In this document: piece after piece, positions 44,662-53,820 of the stretch
Layout: every line of letters begins with the position of its first letter
Position numbering within the stretch: the first letter of the stretch is position 1
DNA from: Anaerolineae bacterium
GTDB lineage: Bacteria > Chloroflexota > Anaerolineae > Aggregatilineales > Phototrophicaceae
DNA length: 64,000 nt
Assembly (NCBI GenBank): GCA_022822305.1
Contig: JAJEBY010000013.1
Coordinates: 195,617 to 259,616, forward strand
Direction: 5' to 3'
The notes under the pieces: model-generated
Database searches by the model: none
Told to the model about the DNA's origin: nothing
What the model saw: the letters and a program-made list of their open reading frames with translations, nothing else
Position numbers and translations under genes: made by a program

Positions 44662-45682
44662 TCAAGTGATGACAGCCGGCAACGGCAGCACAACCACCAG
44701 CAACGATTACATCCTTGAAGTCACCGACCTCAAGAAACACTTCCCAATATCCGCCGGCATCGTATTCCAGCGCCAGGTCGGCGCGGTGCGCGCGGTCGAC
44801 GGCGTCAGCTTCCACGTGGTTCGTGGCGAGACGCTCGGGCTGGTAGGTGAATCCGGATGCGGCAAGAGCACGACGGGCCGCACTATCCTGCAGCTGTATC
44901 GTCCCACGGAAGGCAGCGTCAAGTTCGAGGGTCAGGAACTCTCCACCATGGCCGGCAACGACTTGCGCCAGATGCGCCGCCGCATGCAAATCATCTTTCA
45001 GGATCCCTTTGCCTCGCTCAACCCGCGCATGACCGTCGGCAGCATCGTCAGCGAACCGCTGCAAATCCACAAGATTTACAGCAACAAAAAAGAGCGTCAG
45101 CAATATGTTGAACAGTTGATGGAGAAAGTGGGATTGAATCCCTACTTTATCAACCGCTATCCTCACGAATTCTCCGGCGGGCAGCGGCAGCGCATCGGTA
45201 TCGCCCGCGCCCTGGCGCTGGAGCCGAGCTTCATCGTCGCCGACGAACCGATCTCGGCGCTGGATGTTTCGATTCAGGCGCAGGTGGTCAACTTGATGGA
45301 AGAGCTGCAAGACGAGCTCAACTTGACCTACCTCTTTATCGCGCACGACTTGAGCATGGTGCGGCATATTTGCGACCGCGTGGCGGTAATGTATCTGGGC
45401 AAGATCGTCGAGCTCGGTCCCGTCGACGAAGTCTACGAGAATCCGCAGCATCCCTACACGCAGGCGCTGCTTTCAGCCGTGCCCGTGCCCGATCCGACCG
45501 TCGAGGAAAATCGCCAGCGAATCATCATCACCGGCGATTTGCCCAACCCGGCCAGTCCGCCGGTCGGTTGCAACTTCAACACGCGCTGTCCCGTCAGTGT
45601 GGATCTGTGCTACGAAGAACCCGATCCGCCGCTGATCGAGGTTCAGCCGGATCACTTCGTGAGTTGTCACCGGGTGACGTAG
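44654..45682 (+). CDS. Oligopeptide/dipeptide ABC transporter ATPase, OppF/DppF type
   Basis: A 342-residue second ABC subunit of the same importer. Walker [10 protein letters not shown], signature [10 protein letters not shown], Walker [13 protein letters not shown], and the C-terminal domain [16 protein letters not shown]. The ATG at 44654 lies inside the end of OppD (8-base overlap), showing coupled translation. The pair must work with permeases encoded outside the window. Confidence 0.93.
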   Translation: MSSQVMTAGNGSTTTSNDYILEVTDLKKHFPISAGIVFQRQVGAVRAVDGVSFHVVRGETLGLVGESGCGKSTTGRTILQLYRPTEGSVKFEGQELSTMAGNDLRQMRRRMQIIFQDPFASLNPRMTVGSIVSEPLQIHKIYSNKKERQQYVEQLMEKVGLNPYFINRYPHEFSGGQRQRIGIARALALEPSFIVADEPISALDVSIQAQVVNLMEELQDELNLTYLFIAHDLSMVRHICDRVAVMYLGKIVELGPVDEVYENPQHPYTQALLSAVPVPDPTVEENRQRIIITGDLPNPASPPVGCNFNTRCPVSVDLCYEEPDPPLIEVQPDHFVSCHRVT

Positions 45683-45725
45683 GAATTTGCTACGCTTCTA
45701 ATCTCATTTCGAGCCAAAATTCTAG

Positions 45726-45746
45726 GGGCGACCCGTCGGGTCGCCC
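45726..45746. repeat. Family A palindrome GGGCGACCC/GGGTCGCCC
   Basis: A perfect 9-bp stem with loop GTC, 43 bases after the OppF stop codon. Likely terminator or REP-like element. Confidence 0.7.
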
Positions 45747-45799
45747 GTTTGAGTTTGTCGCAGATATCTGGCAACCGCCCGCATCACCTGGTCACTCGT

Positions 45800-46081
45800 T
45801 TAACCGGAAACGGTTTCCCCAGACAGCACGCGCGCAGACGAACCGACCTCGCCCGCGTAGCCGCCCAGGTCCACAACGACAAACCAATGCCCGGGACGGG
45901 GAATATGTAGGCGCACTGGAGATTCCTTCGAATGACCACCGATATACTTGTGACGCTGTCCACTACGGTACTTGAGGAAGTTGTCACTATCCAATAGGCG
46001 AACATTTGCAGCAGTGGTTATAGCAATCTCGGCAATCTCTCCACCTGATAGACTTCCCAAGTCGTGTTTGATAAACTGCAT
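45800..46081 (-). CDS. DUF1883 protein
   Basis: A 93-residue, all-beta protein with clear DUF1883 hallmarks: MQFIKHDLGSLSGGEIAEI, ANVRLLDSDNFLKYRSG, GGHSKESPVRLHIPRPGHW and VVVDLGGYAG. The family's function is unknown, and I recall it fused or adjacent to TIR domains. ATG 46081 is the conserved family start; in-frame upstream codons (to 46153) are unlikely. It lies about 118 bases downstream of a TIR gene on the same strand, so it may be the partner that senses a signal or modulates the TIR enzyme. Confidence 0.85.
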   Translation of the reverse strand: MQFIKHDLGSLSGGEIAEIAITTAANVRLLDSDNFLKYRSGQRHKYIGGHSKESPVRLHIPRPGHWFVVVDLGGYAGEVGSSARVLSGETVSG

Positions 46082-46199
46082 CGGAAAGCGACCTCTCACC
46101 TTGACTACAGCAATTGTAACACAGATTCTTCCGCCACAAGAAAATATCGGCATTTGAGACCGAGCATTAAACGGGCAGCAATCAGGTCGAGCAACGTTG

Positions 46200-46679
46200 T
46201 CACGCTTCGTCCGATCCAGTAACCTGCTCCTCCGCGTAAAACGCCAAGATCACTTCATGGATCTCCGCGGCGATATCCTCTATTGCAAGGGCTTCAGTTC
46301 GTCTTCCAATGATGTTAGCTAACGATGCGCGGTAAGCTCTGATTTCCTCTTCTCCAATATTGTGCCAAACTGGGAAGAGCATACGATCTTCGGTTACCCA
46401 CAAGAGTTCCAGCATGTTGAGTTCATGATTCGTCCAGCGCTTCTCAAAAAAGCTATCGGATAAGATTATGATTCCGAATCGACTCTCATTTGTTCCCGCA
46501 TTTAGTTTCGAAACCAGATTGTCACCAATTCGAAGTTCAAACTCATCATACCAGACTCGAAGACCACGATCTTGCAGCAAGATTGCCAGCGGACGGGCCA
46601 CGTCATCTTTGTCTTCTGACGCGTGAGAGAGAAAGACATCGTATTGATATTTTTCTTTCTTGATAATTTGTTGCGGCAA
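46200..46679 (-). CDS. TIR-domain protein, putative NADase
   Basis: A 159-residue stand-alone TIR domain. YDVFLSHASEDK (13-24) is the first strand and loop, WYDEFELRIGDNL (43-55) the BB-loop region, and Glu86 in RWTNHELNML matches the catalytic Glu of NAD-cleaving TIR enzymes. TTG 46679 is chosen, with GGGAGAG 6 bases upstream. The gene is AT-rich compared with its neighbours, a sign of transfer. Bacterial TIR proteins often act as effectors of anti-phage systems by destroying NAD or making signalling nucleotides; activity here is inferred. Confidence 0.87.
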   Translation of the reverse strand: MPQQIIKKEKYQYDVFLSHASEDKDDVARPLAILLQDRGLRVWYDEFELRIGDNLVSKLNAGTNESRFGIIILSDSFFEKRWTNHELNMLELLWVTEDRMLFPVWHNIGEEEIRAYRASLANIIGRRTEALAIEDIAAEIHEVILAFYAEEQVTGSDEA

Positions 46680-46790
46680 ATGTTACTCTCCCAAACTGGC
46701 CCAATACAGTAATGAATCACCGTCCAAACATGAGCTGAGTGAAGATTCTATCAGTCTGACGACTCAATCGGATGTAAATGACAAACAGAA

Positions 46791-46809
46791 GGCGAGCCGC
46801 CGGCTCGCC
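46791..46809. repeat. Family A-like palindrome GGCGAGCC/GGCTCGCC
   Basis: An 8-bp stem with a 3-base loop, 27 bases after the ftsH stop codon on the minus strand, followed there by a T-rich stretch. Probable ftsH terminator, and a variant of the dispersed family including its outer GTAGGGGCG edge. Confidence 0.6.
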
Positions 46810-46835
46810 CCTACAAGTTAGTATCTAGCGGCAAA

Positions 46836-48764
46836 TTATGTCGCCGCAGCAGCCGCCGGACCGTCCACGATCTGGACAAACTCATCGGCATTGAGCGTCT
46901 CGCGCTCGATCAAGATCGCCACCAGCTCCTCCATCTTGTCGCGCTGCTCCAGCAACAGATCCTTCGCGCGCTGATATGCCGACTGCAGGATGCGCTTGAC
47001 CTCGTCGTCAATCTGCTGCGCGTAATGCTCGCTGTAATCGCGCTGTTCGGCGATCTCTCGCCCCAGGAAGACCGCGCCTTGACCATTGCCGTATGAACGC
47101 GGACCGAGCACATCGCTCATGCCAAACTGCGTCACCATGGCCCGCGCCATGCGCGTCGCTTGCTGCAAGTCGTTGCTGGCGCCGGTAGTGAATTGATTGA
47201 AGATGATCTCTTCCGCCGCGCGGCCGCCCATCGCCGCCACAATGTCGTCCTCGAACTTCTCGCGCGTGATCAGCATGTCATCGCCATCGGGCAGCGGCAT
47301 CACATAACCGCCGGCGCGTCCGCGCGAGACGATGGTGATCTTGTGCACCGGGCTGGTGTTTTCCAGCAAGTGGAAGAGCAGCGCGTGACCGGCTTCGTGA
47401 AAGGCGACCTTTTCTTTCTCCTCCGGCGTGATGACGCGGCTGCGGCGTTCCGGGCCCATCACCACGCGCTCCATCGATTCTTGCATTTCGCTCATGCCGA
47501 TCGATTTCTTGTTGCGCCGCGCTGACAGAATCGCTGCCTCGTTCACCAGGTTTTCCAGGTCAGCGCCGGAGAAACCCGCCGTGATCTTCGCCAATGCCTC
47601 AACATCGACATCGCCCGCCAGCGGTTTGCCGCGCGAATGTACTTTCAAAATTTCCTGCCGTCCCTTGACATCGGGATTGTCCATCACCACTTTGCGATCG
47701 AAGCGCCCGGGACGCAGCAGCGCCGGATCGAGGATGTCCGGTCGGTTGGTGGCGGCGATGATGATGATATTAGTGTCGTTATCGAAGCCGTCCATTTCGA
47801 CCAAAATCTGATTCAGCGTTTGTTCGCGTTCGTCATGGCCGCCTCCTAAGCCAGCGCCGCGATGCCGGCCGACCGCGTCAATCTCGTCCACGAAGACGAT
47901 AGCGGGAGACTCCGCTTTGGCGCGCTCAAATAAATCGCGCACCCGGCTGGCGCCGACGCCGACAAACATTTCCACAAACTCCGAGCCGGAAATGCTGAAA
48001 AAAGGCACGCCGGCTTCCCCAGCTACCGCGCGCGCCATCAGTGTTTTGCCCGTGCCCGGCGGACCCACCATTAGCACACCTTTGGGTACCCGCGCGCCCA
48101 AACGAATGAACTTCTCCGGCTCCTTGAGGAATTCGACGATCTCCTTGAGATCTTCCTTGGCTTCTTCCGCGCCGGCGACATCGGTGAACGTCACCTGCGG
48201 GCGCTCCATATCGCGCGCGACCCGCGGCTTGCTGCGGCCGAAGCTCATCGCCTGATCCTGGCCAGCGCGCATCGACCGCATCATGCGCCACAAGAACCAG
48301 ACGATGATCAATATCGGCACCACGCCGATGAGAATCTGGAAGATGATCGCCTGCGAGTTATCGCCGGGCTGCTGCACATAGGTCAGCCGTTCCAGCGCGG
48401 CGCCCGGCACATCCAGCGCCGCCATCAATTCGTAGAAACTTGACGAGCTCTCTTTGTAGCTGGTGCGCGTGGCGCCATCGGTGTAGGTGATCAGCAGGTC
48501 GGTGCCGCCGCGTTCGTCGATGCGTTCGACGCGGCCGAGGCGAATATCCGTCGCCAGTCGATTGATCGGCTCGCCGTTGGCGAAGTTCGAACTGCTCCTG
48601 CCATTGAAGACCAGCAAGAACAGCACCAAAACGATTATGCCGAGGACGATCCACATCCGCTGCGCATTGGGATTGCTGAAGGGTGACTTGCCACTGCTGT
48701 TGCCTTTTTTGTTTTCCTTGCCGCCCTCGCTGACGTGTTTCGGGGCGTCCGGTCTATTGTTCAT
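46836..48764 (-). CDS. ftsH: ATP-dependent zinc metalloprotease FtsH
   Basis: A 642-residue membrane AAA+ protease that degrades misfolded membrane proteins and regulatory factors. TM1 lies about 37-53 and TM2 about 140-160. Walker A is GPPGTGKT, Walker [12 protein letters not shown], the second region of homology [20 protein letters not shown], and the zinc motif HEAGH. ATG 48764 (MNNRPD) follows GGAG at 10 bases; an upstream in-frame start at 48800 is weaker. The N-terminus is polar and Lys/Ser-rich. It diverges from the sigma-factor gene. Confidence 0.96.
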   Translation of the reverse strand: MNNRPDAPKHVSEGGKENKKGNSSGKSPFSNPNAQRMWIVLGIIVLVLFLLVFNGRSSSNFANGEPINRLATDIRLGRVERIDERGGTDLLITYTDGATRTSYKESSSSFYELMAALDVPGAALERLTYVQQPGDNSQAIIFQILIGVVPILIIVWFLWRMMRSMRAGQDQAMSFGRSKPRVARDMERPQVTFTDVAGAEEAKEDLKEIVEFLKEPEKFIRLGARVPKGVLMVGPPGTGKTLMARAVAGEAGVPFFSISGSEFVEMFVGVGASRVRDLFERAKAESPAIVFVDEIDAVGRHRGAGLGGGHDEREQTLNQILVEMDGFDNDTNIIIIAATNRPDILDPALLRPGRFDRKVVMDNPDVKGRQEILKVHSRGKPLAGDVDVEALAKITAGFSGADLENLVNEAAILSARRNKKSIGMSEMQESMERVVMGPERRSRVITPEEKEKVAFHEAGHALLFHLLENTSPVHKITIVSRGRAGGYVMPLPDGDDMLITREKFEDDIVAAMGGRAAEEIIFNQFTTGASNDLQQATRMARAMVTQFGMSDVLGPRSYGNGQGAVFLGREIAEQRDYSEHYAQQIDDEVKRILQSAYQRAKDLLLEQRDKMEELVAILIERETLNADEFVQIVDGPAAAAAT

Positions 48765-48939
48765 ACTGGGGGCTCCATTCTCGATGCCGCATCGCTGCAA
48801 TATTGTTACATACTTAAAGACCCATCTGCGATGGGAAAGGTGATATTCTGGTCGGGAATTCGATTGCTGAATGCGGTGACACGGCGGACTTCTCTAACCG
48901 CCTCGCAGTCATTGTCGCGCAGTTCATTTGGTCGCGCCG

Positions 48940-48968
48940 ATGAAATCTGCCGCAGATTCCGCTATCAT
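48940..48968 (+). promoter_or_regulatory. Candidate promoter with a palindrome in the spacer, for the sigma factor
   Basis: ATGAAA (48940-48945), 17 bases, TATCAT (48963-48968). A perfect palindrome AATCTGC-C-GCAGATT (48944-48958) lies in the spacer, placed where a repressor would block RNA polymerase. Promoter strength and the regulator are unknown. Confidence 0.4.
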
Positions 48969-49015
48969 AAACGCGTTTGTTCATGCATGGAAGCAGCGCT
49001 CGGACGCGCTATCAC

Positions 49016-49666
49016 ATGAAAGATCGCAGCAACGAAGAATGGATCGCGGCACTGCGCGATGAGGACGACGCCCAAGCCGGCGCGCTGGAAGAACTACGCG
49101 GACGGCTGCGGCGCAGCATCTACTTTTATCTAAGCCAGGATCGCAGCGATTTGCGCGGATTGGCCGGCAATGAATTGATGCAGTTGGCGGAAGATCTGGC
49201 CCAGGACGCCACCTTGCGTGTGATGGACAATCTCGACAACTTCCGTGGCGAGAGTCGCTTCACCACTTGGGCCATCAAGATTGCCATCCGCCTGGCCATC
49301 AGCGATTTGCGCCGCGCCCGTTACAAAGACTTCAGCCTCGATGAATTGACCGCCGACGGCGATCTGCTGCCGTCATCGAGTCGACTGGTATCGGCGCCGG
49401 CGCCGACCCCGGAAAACGCCGCCGAGCGCGATGACGTGCTGGAAAAAATCGAGGCCGCGCTCAAGGAAGCGCTGACCGAACGCCAGTATCAGGCGCTGGT
49501 GGCGGTCGCGCTAAAAGGCATCCCCATGGATGTGCTGGCCGAGCGCATGGATACCAATCGCAATGCGCTCTACAAGCTGATCCACGACGCTCGCCGCAAA
49601 CTCAAAACCCACCTGGAAGCCCAAGGCATCTCCACCGATTACATGATGAACCTGTTCGGGAACTGA
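49016..49666 (+). CDS. ECF-like sigma-70 family RNA polymerase sigma factor
   Basis: A 216-residue protein with region 2 (DLAQDATLRVMDNLDNFRG, TTWAIKIAIRLAISDLRR) and region 4 (LTERQYQALVAVAL, VLAERMDTNRNALYKLIHDA), with no sigma 1.1 or region 3. It would direct transcription of a stress or envelope regulon. ATG 49016 (MKDRSNEEW) is used; an alternative TTG at 48977 adds 13 residues, and no strong ribosome site decides. No anti-sigma gene is adjacent. It diverges from ftsH. Confidence 0.88.
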   Translation: MKDRSNEEWIAALRDEDDAQAGALEELRGRLRRSIYFYLSQDRSDLRGLAGNELMQLAEDLAQDATLRVMDNLDNFRGESRFTTWAIKIAIRLAISDLRRARYKDFSLDELTADGDLLPSSSRLVSAPAPTPENAAERDDVLEKIEAALKEALTERQYQALVAVALKGIPMDVLAERMDTNRNALYKLIHDARRKLKTHLEAQGISTDYMMNLFGN

Positions 49667-49671
49667 AGGCC

Positions 49672-51102
49672 CTATGGCTTCAGCGCCATCACTGTGGCGA
49701 AGCACATTTCATCGGCTGTGCCCTCGCCCCATACCACATAGCGCGGGTCATCGGACAAACTATTGTCCCAGTGGCAAGACATGCGCAGCATATCGCCGAA
49801 TCTAATCTCCACCGGCTCCACGAACTGATAGCGATCCTGCCAATGGAAATCCCAGCGCGGGATATCCAGCAGCAGCAGCGATTCCTCGCTATCCGGATTG
49901 AGCTCCATGCGGAAGCTCCTTCCCAGTTCGTGCATATGCCCCAGCACGCCGTAAACGATCAGCGGCTCGAAGAAGGGCGACGGATAGTCACAATGCGACC
50001 GCGCATTTTCGCCGATGTTGTCCGCATAATCGTCCAGCGTCTGGCCGCATCGGCGCAAGCGTCGGTCCGGCAAATCGCGCAGATCCTCGCCATAGAGCTC
50101 GGCGATGCGGTTTAGCGCGTTCTCGCGCTCGCACTGGGGTCCCTCGACGCCGGCGGGGCAGGGAATCTCCACCGGAGCGTTCAAGGGAATCGTCCACAGT
50201 TCATCCAGATCAGCGTCGCCGCTTTCCAGTTGCAGGTGGACGCGGGTCTGGTCCGGCTGCCGCGTCGTCCACAAGTTGTAGTGCATCTGCAGCACGAATA
50301 TCTCGCCCGGCGCGATCAAATATCCGGTTCCCGCTGGAAAAGCTATGCCGAAGGTGCCGGGCGTCCAGGTGGCGATCATGCTCCCGCTGTCGCTCAAGCC
50401 GGTCGAGCCATAACAAGACCAGCCCGGTCGGCCATCGGCGCCGTCGCGCTCACGGATCTCGGCTGCTACCGTACTGTCTACGAGATACAGAATCGCGTGA
50501 TGCGCCATCTCCCAAACGCCGGGCAAGAACTCGTAACCGGTGACGAATTGCGGCGAATCGAGGTCCAGCGGAAAGGCAAAGCAGCGATAATCGTCCAACA
50601 CATCCGATGCCGGCGTGTAGGGAGATTCCAACTGCAGCGTCTCATCGACGCGGATATCGACGAAATCGAAGGAAGTAGTCGTTGCGGGCACATAAGCCGA
50701 TTCATCGCCCATCTGCGCGCCACTTTCGGCCCAGGCGACGATGGTGGCGATTTCCGCATCACTCAGGCTGCGGTCATTCTTGAGGGGCAGGTTGTTTCGC
50801 GATGGCATCCAGGGCGGCATAATGCCATTGATGACGCGGAAGGCGATATCTTCTGTCGCCCAAACGACATCCTGCGGGTCGGTTAAAGGCGCATATGCGG
50901 CAATCTGCCCTTCACTGTGACAAGAGACGCAGCTCGCCTCGATTATCGGACGCACGTGTTCGTGATAAGTAGGATCTGCCGGGACACTGATGCCGCTGAC
51001 ATCCACCGCTTCGGCAGTGTCATCGCTATTATCTTCGTCGCCATGCGCCAAAACGGCCATCGTACTGAGCAGCAATAGAGCAACAACCATTAGCCATCTC
51101 AC
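49672..51102 (-). CDS. Secreted haem-c and copper type II monooxygenase-like protein
   Basis: A 476-residue exported protein. The signal peptide is RWLMVVALLLLSTMAVLAHG. A short cytochrome c module follows with CVSCH (about 62) and a distal Met in GIMPPWM. The rest resembles the PHM/DBM-type copper monooxygenase fold, with MAHHAILYL, LQMHYNLW, GHMHELGR and MSCHWDN as likely copper-ligand strands. This fusion occurs in several environmental phyla, but its substrate is unknown. GTG 51102 lies 7 bases after AAGGAG. Haem attachment would need the usual maturation system; a TlpA-like reductant is encoded at 39.5 kb. Confidence 0.83.
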   Translation of the reverse strand: MRWLMVVALLLLSTMAVLAHGDEDNSDDTAEAVDVSGISVPADPTYHEHVRPIIEASCVSCHSEGQIAAYAPLTDPQDVVWATEDIAFRVINGIMPPWMPSRNNLPLKNDRSLSDAEIATIVAWAESGAQMGDESAYVPATTTSFDFVDIRVDETLQLESPYTPASDVLDDYRCFAFPLDLDSPQFVTGYEFLPGVWEMAHHAILYLVDSTVAAEIRERDGADGRPGWSCYGSTGLSDSGSMIATWTPGTFGIAFPAGTGYLIAPGEIFVLQMHYNLWTTRQPDQTRVHLQLESGDADLDELWTIPLNAPVEIPCPAGVEGPQCERENALNRIAELYGEDLRDLPDRRLRRCGQTLDDYADNIGENARSHCDYPSPFFEPLIVYGVLGHMHELGRSFRMELNPDSEESLLLLDIPRWDFHWQDRYQFVEPVEIRFGDMLRMSCHWDNSLSDDPRYVVWGEGTADEMCFATVMALKP

Positions 51103-51192
51103 AGACAGACTCCTTGCATCACTTGGCCCGACTGAAATTAAGAAACATACATTAGAATTATCATAGTCTGTCACATTCGACAAGCGACGGCC

Positions 51193-53046
51193 ATGAATGC
51201 TGCACGCTGGCTAGCTATTCTACTTGTTCTTCTACTGGGCTGTCTTTCCCGTGGCCTTCACATCGCCGAGCAGAGCTTCTGGGTCGACGAAGGTTACGCC
51301 TTCTATCACGCCTATTTTCCCGATCTCGTCACATCCCTGGCCCGTGACACTCATCCGCCGCTCTATTTCGCCGCTCTGCGCCTTTGGAGCGAGCTGGCCG
51401 GCCAGGGCGAGCTGGCGCTGCGCTGGTTTTCCCTGCTGCCATCAATGCTAAGTTTGGCGGCAGTGTATCAATTCGCGCGCGAACTGTGCCGCCATCACAC
51501 GCCCGCGAATCGGCAGCGGACCAACACACTGCCAATGCTGGCGCTGCTGATGCTGGCGCTGGCCGACTCCGAGAACTTCCTGGCGCAGGAAGCCCGCCAC
51601 TATACCTGGTCGGTATTGCTGGTCCTCTGCAGCATGTGGTTTTTCCTGCGCTGGCTGCGGCGAGGCAATCGGCGCGCCTATCTGGCCTGGATCGCGTTCA
51701 CGGTCGCCATGATCTACACCCATTACATCAGCGCTTTCGGCGGCGTCGCGCAGGGGACTTATGCTCTGCTCTGGCTGCGGGGGAAGGCGCGACTGCATGC
51801 CATCATCGGTTTGTTCGCCAGCGCATTGGCCCTCATGCCTTGGCTGCTGCTGGTCGGCCGGCAGCAGTTGGGTAATTCCGGCGCCAACTGGTCGGTCGAA
51901 TTGACGGCTGAGGTCGCGCGCGACATCCTCGTCAAATACTTCACGCAGCAGTGGCCGCTGGTCCTCGCGCTCATGCTGCTGGGCTGCGTCAGCGTCGTCT
52001 ATCTTAGGGGAAGCCGATTCCAGCTTCGTATCAAACGCGTCAACTGGCTGCTGTTGCTCTGGCTGATCGCGCCCTTCTTGCTGACGGTGCTGGCCAACGA
52101 GTTCTTGCCTTTCCTGCAACCGCGCCGCCTGACCCAGTGGACGCCGCCCATCGCGATTCTGCTCGCCTGCGGACTGGCCAGCTTCCGTCAGCCCGGCCGG
52201 GCTGTATTGGTCTTCGCTTTGCTGCTCTATGGCGTCAGTCATGTCGACTTTTATCGCGTCAAGCCGGATTGGCGGGGAATCGCCGATATGACCGCGCGCT
52301 ATGCAGTATCCGGCGATCTGGTGCTGACCGATATCGCCGGCGGCGATTATCAGATGGGCTATTATCTACGGCGAGCAATGCCGGACGGTCACTTGTTGGA
52401 TGTCGACGCGCGCTACGAATCCCTCAAGGTTCAGCGCGACTTTTACGCCGACGCCTATGAGAGCTGGCTGCCACAACTGCTCGATGCTTACCAGACCGTC
52501 TGGCTGATGCACTGGTCGAGCGACCGCAGCGCCTTCGCTTGGCTTGACGAACTCGGTTTCCAGCAATCTGCCGATTATGTCTACTGGCACGATGGCGGCG
52601 CTTCGGGCCAGATCGACCTGCATATCTATCGTTTCGACCGACTGCGGAATACTAAACCCCTGGCGATTTTCAGCAACGGCATGAGCCTGCATTCATCGAC
52701 GGTTGATGCTGACGAACGGCGCGGGGATTTGCTCTGGCGCGCGCATGAGCCGCTCGAACACGATTTCACGGTCTCGGTCAAACTCATCAATGCGGACGAC
52801 GCCGTGGTCGCCCAGCACGATGGCATGCCGCAAAATGGCCTGCGCCCGACCTCCGGCTGGCGGGTCGGCGAATTGATTTTTTCCCCGCACGAACTGGGGG
52901 TTCCAGCGCCGCTGCCGCCAGGCGACTATCAGCTCATCGCTCAAGTTTATCGTCTGGAGTCCGGTCAGCCGGTGAATGTTTCGACGGTTAGCGATGAGGA
53001 ATGGGTGGTTCTGGATGTGTTGAGGATTGATTCTGCCGCCGATTAG
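51193..53046 (+). CDS. GT39/ArnT-like membrane glycosyltransferase
   Basis: A 617-residue integral membrane enzyme with about ten helices followed by a soluble C-terminal domain (about 460-610). The first outside loop carries FWVDEGYAFY with the catalytic Asp of GT-C enzymes, and DTHPPLYF is the conserved second motif. It transfers a sugar from a polyprenyl phosphate carrier to protein or glycolipid on the outer face of the membrane. ATG 51193. It diverges from the copper/haem gene and meets the SDR gene tail to tail with a 4-base overlap. Confidence 0.88.
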   Translation: MNAARWLAILLVLLLGCLSRGLHIAEQSFWVDEGYAFYHAYFPDLVTSLARDTHPPLYFAALRLWSELAGQGELALRWFSLLPSMLSLAAVYQFARELCRHHTPANRQRTNTLPMLALLMLALADSENFLAQEARHYTWSVLLVLCSMWFFLRWLRRGNRRAYLAWIAFTVAMIYTHYISAFGGVAQGTYALLWLRGKARLHAIIGLFASALALMPWLLLVGRQQLGNSGANWSVELTAEVARDILVKYFTQQWPLVLALMLLGCVSVVYLRGSRFQLRIKRVNWLLLLWLIAPFLLTVLANEFLPFLQPRRLTQWTPPIAILLACGLASFRQPGRAVLVFALLLYGVSHVDFYRVKPDWRGIADMTARYAVSGDLVLTDIAGGDYQMGYYLRRAMPDGHLLDVDARYESLKVQRDFYADAYESWLPQLLDAYQTVWLMHWSSDRSAFAWLDELGFQQSADYVYWHDGGASGQIDLHIYRFDRLRNTKPLAIFSNGMSLHSSTVDADERRGDLLWRAHEPLEHDFTVSVKLINADDAVVAQHDGMPQNGLRPTSGWRVGELIFSPHELGVPAPLPPGDYQLIAQVYRLESGQPVNVSTVSDEEWVVLDVLRIDSAAD

Positions 53047-53789
53047 CCCAGCGGCCTTCCGCCATCCACCGGGATGATGTCACCCGTGCTGAAGCGCAAA
53101 TGCGCCGCAGCCGCATAGACCGCCTCCGCCACATCTTCAGCTTCCGCGATCCGTCCCAGCGGCGTCATCGCTTCTTGTTCTTCGATCAGCGCCCGCGGCA
53201 TCCGCTGCGCGTATTCGCCGTTGACCCAGCCGGGCGAAACCGATAACACGCGAATCTGTGGCGCCAGCGCCCGCGCCAGCGAGCGGGTCATGCTATCCAT
53301 AGCGGCTTTGCTGGCGCAGTAGGCGACATTGCTGCCGACCCCGGTGCGCCCGGCGATCGACGAGATGTTGATCACGACGCCGCCAGCATCCGCCATCAGC
53401 AGGGACTTGTGCGCGCGTATGCTGGCGAACGCGCCTCGCCAATTGACCCGGAAGATGCGGTCTATCAACTTGTCATCGAGGGCATCGAGATCATCATGCG
53501 GCACGCTTTGTGTGATGCCGGCGTTGTTGACCAGGATGTCCAGCCGGCCGAAACGCTGGCTGATAAGCCCCGCCAACTGCGCTTGCGCCGCGCTGTCATC
53601 CACCGGCGCCTCCACAACCAGGTGTCCCGCGCCGTCCAGGCTTTCGGACACAGTTTCGGCCTTCTGGCGGTCGCTGTTGTAGGTTAGCACAATCACTGCT
53701 CCGGCCGCCGCCAGCTTTCGACAGATGGCGCTGCCGATGCCGCCCCCGCCGCCCGTCACTAGCGCGACTTGTCCCTCCAATACGTTCAT
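53043..53789 (-). CDS. SDR-family oxidoreductase, FabG-like
   Basis: A 248-residue NAD(P)-dependent dehydrogenase. The cofactor motif is TGGGGGIGSAIC, NNAG lies in ILVNNAGITQS, the catalytic Ser is in INISSIAGR, and Tyr/Lys in YCASK. All catalytic residues are intact, in contrast to the SDR at 38.8 kb. Substrate unknown; the general 3-oxoacyl or sugar-alcohol type cannot be separated. ATG 53789. Confidence 0.88.
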   Translation of the reverse strand: MNVLEGQVALVTGGGGGIGSAICRKLAAAGAVIVLTYNSDRQKAETVSESLDGAGHLVVEAPVDDSAAQAQLAGLISQRFGRLDILVNNAGITQSVPHDDLDALDDKLIDRIFRVNWRGAFASIRAHKSLLMADAGGVVINISSIAGRTGVGSNVAYCASKAAMDSMTRSLARALAPQIRVLSVSPGWVNGEYAQRMPRALIEEQEAMTPLGRIAEAEDVAEAVYAAAAHLRFSTGDIIPVDGGRPLG

Positions 53790-53820
53790 CTTCGTCCTTA
53801 GTCAAGGTTATGGCTGCGGA

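Noticed and set aside
48821-48835. CCCATC-TGC-GATGGG near ftsH, considered as a CIRCE heat-shock operator
   Set aside because: It does not match TTAGCACTC-N9-GAGTGCTAA in sequence or spacing.
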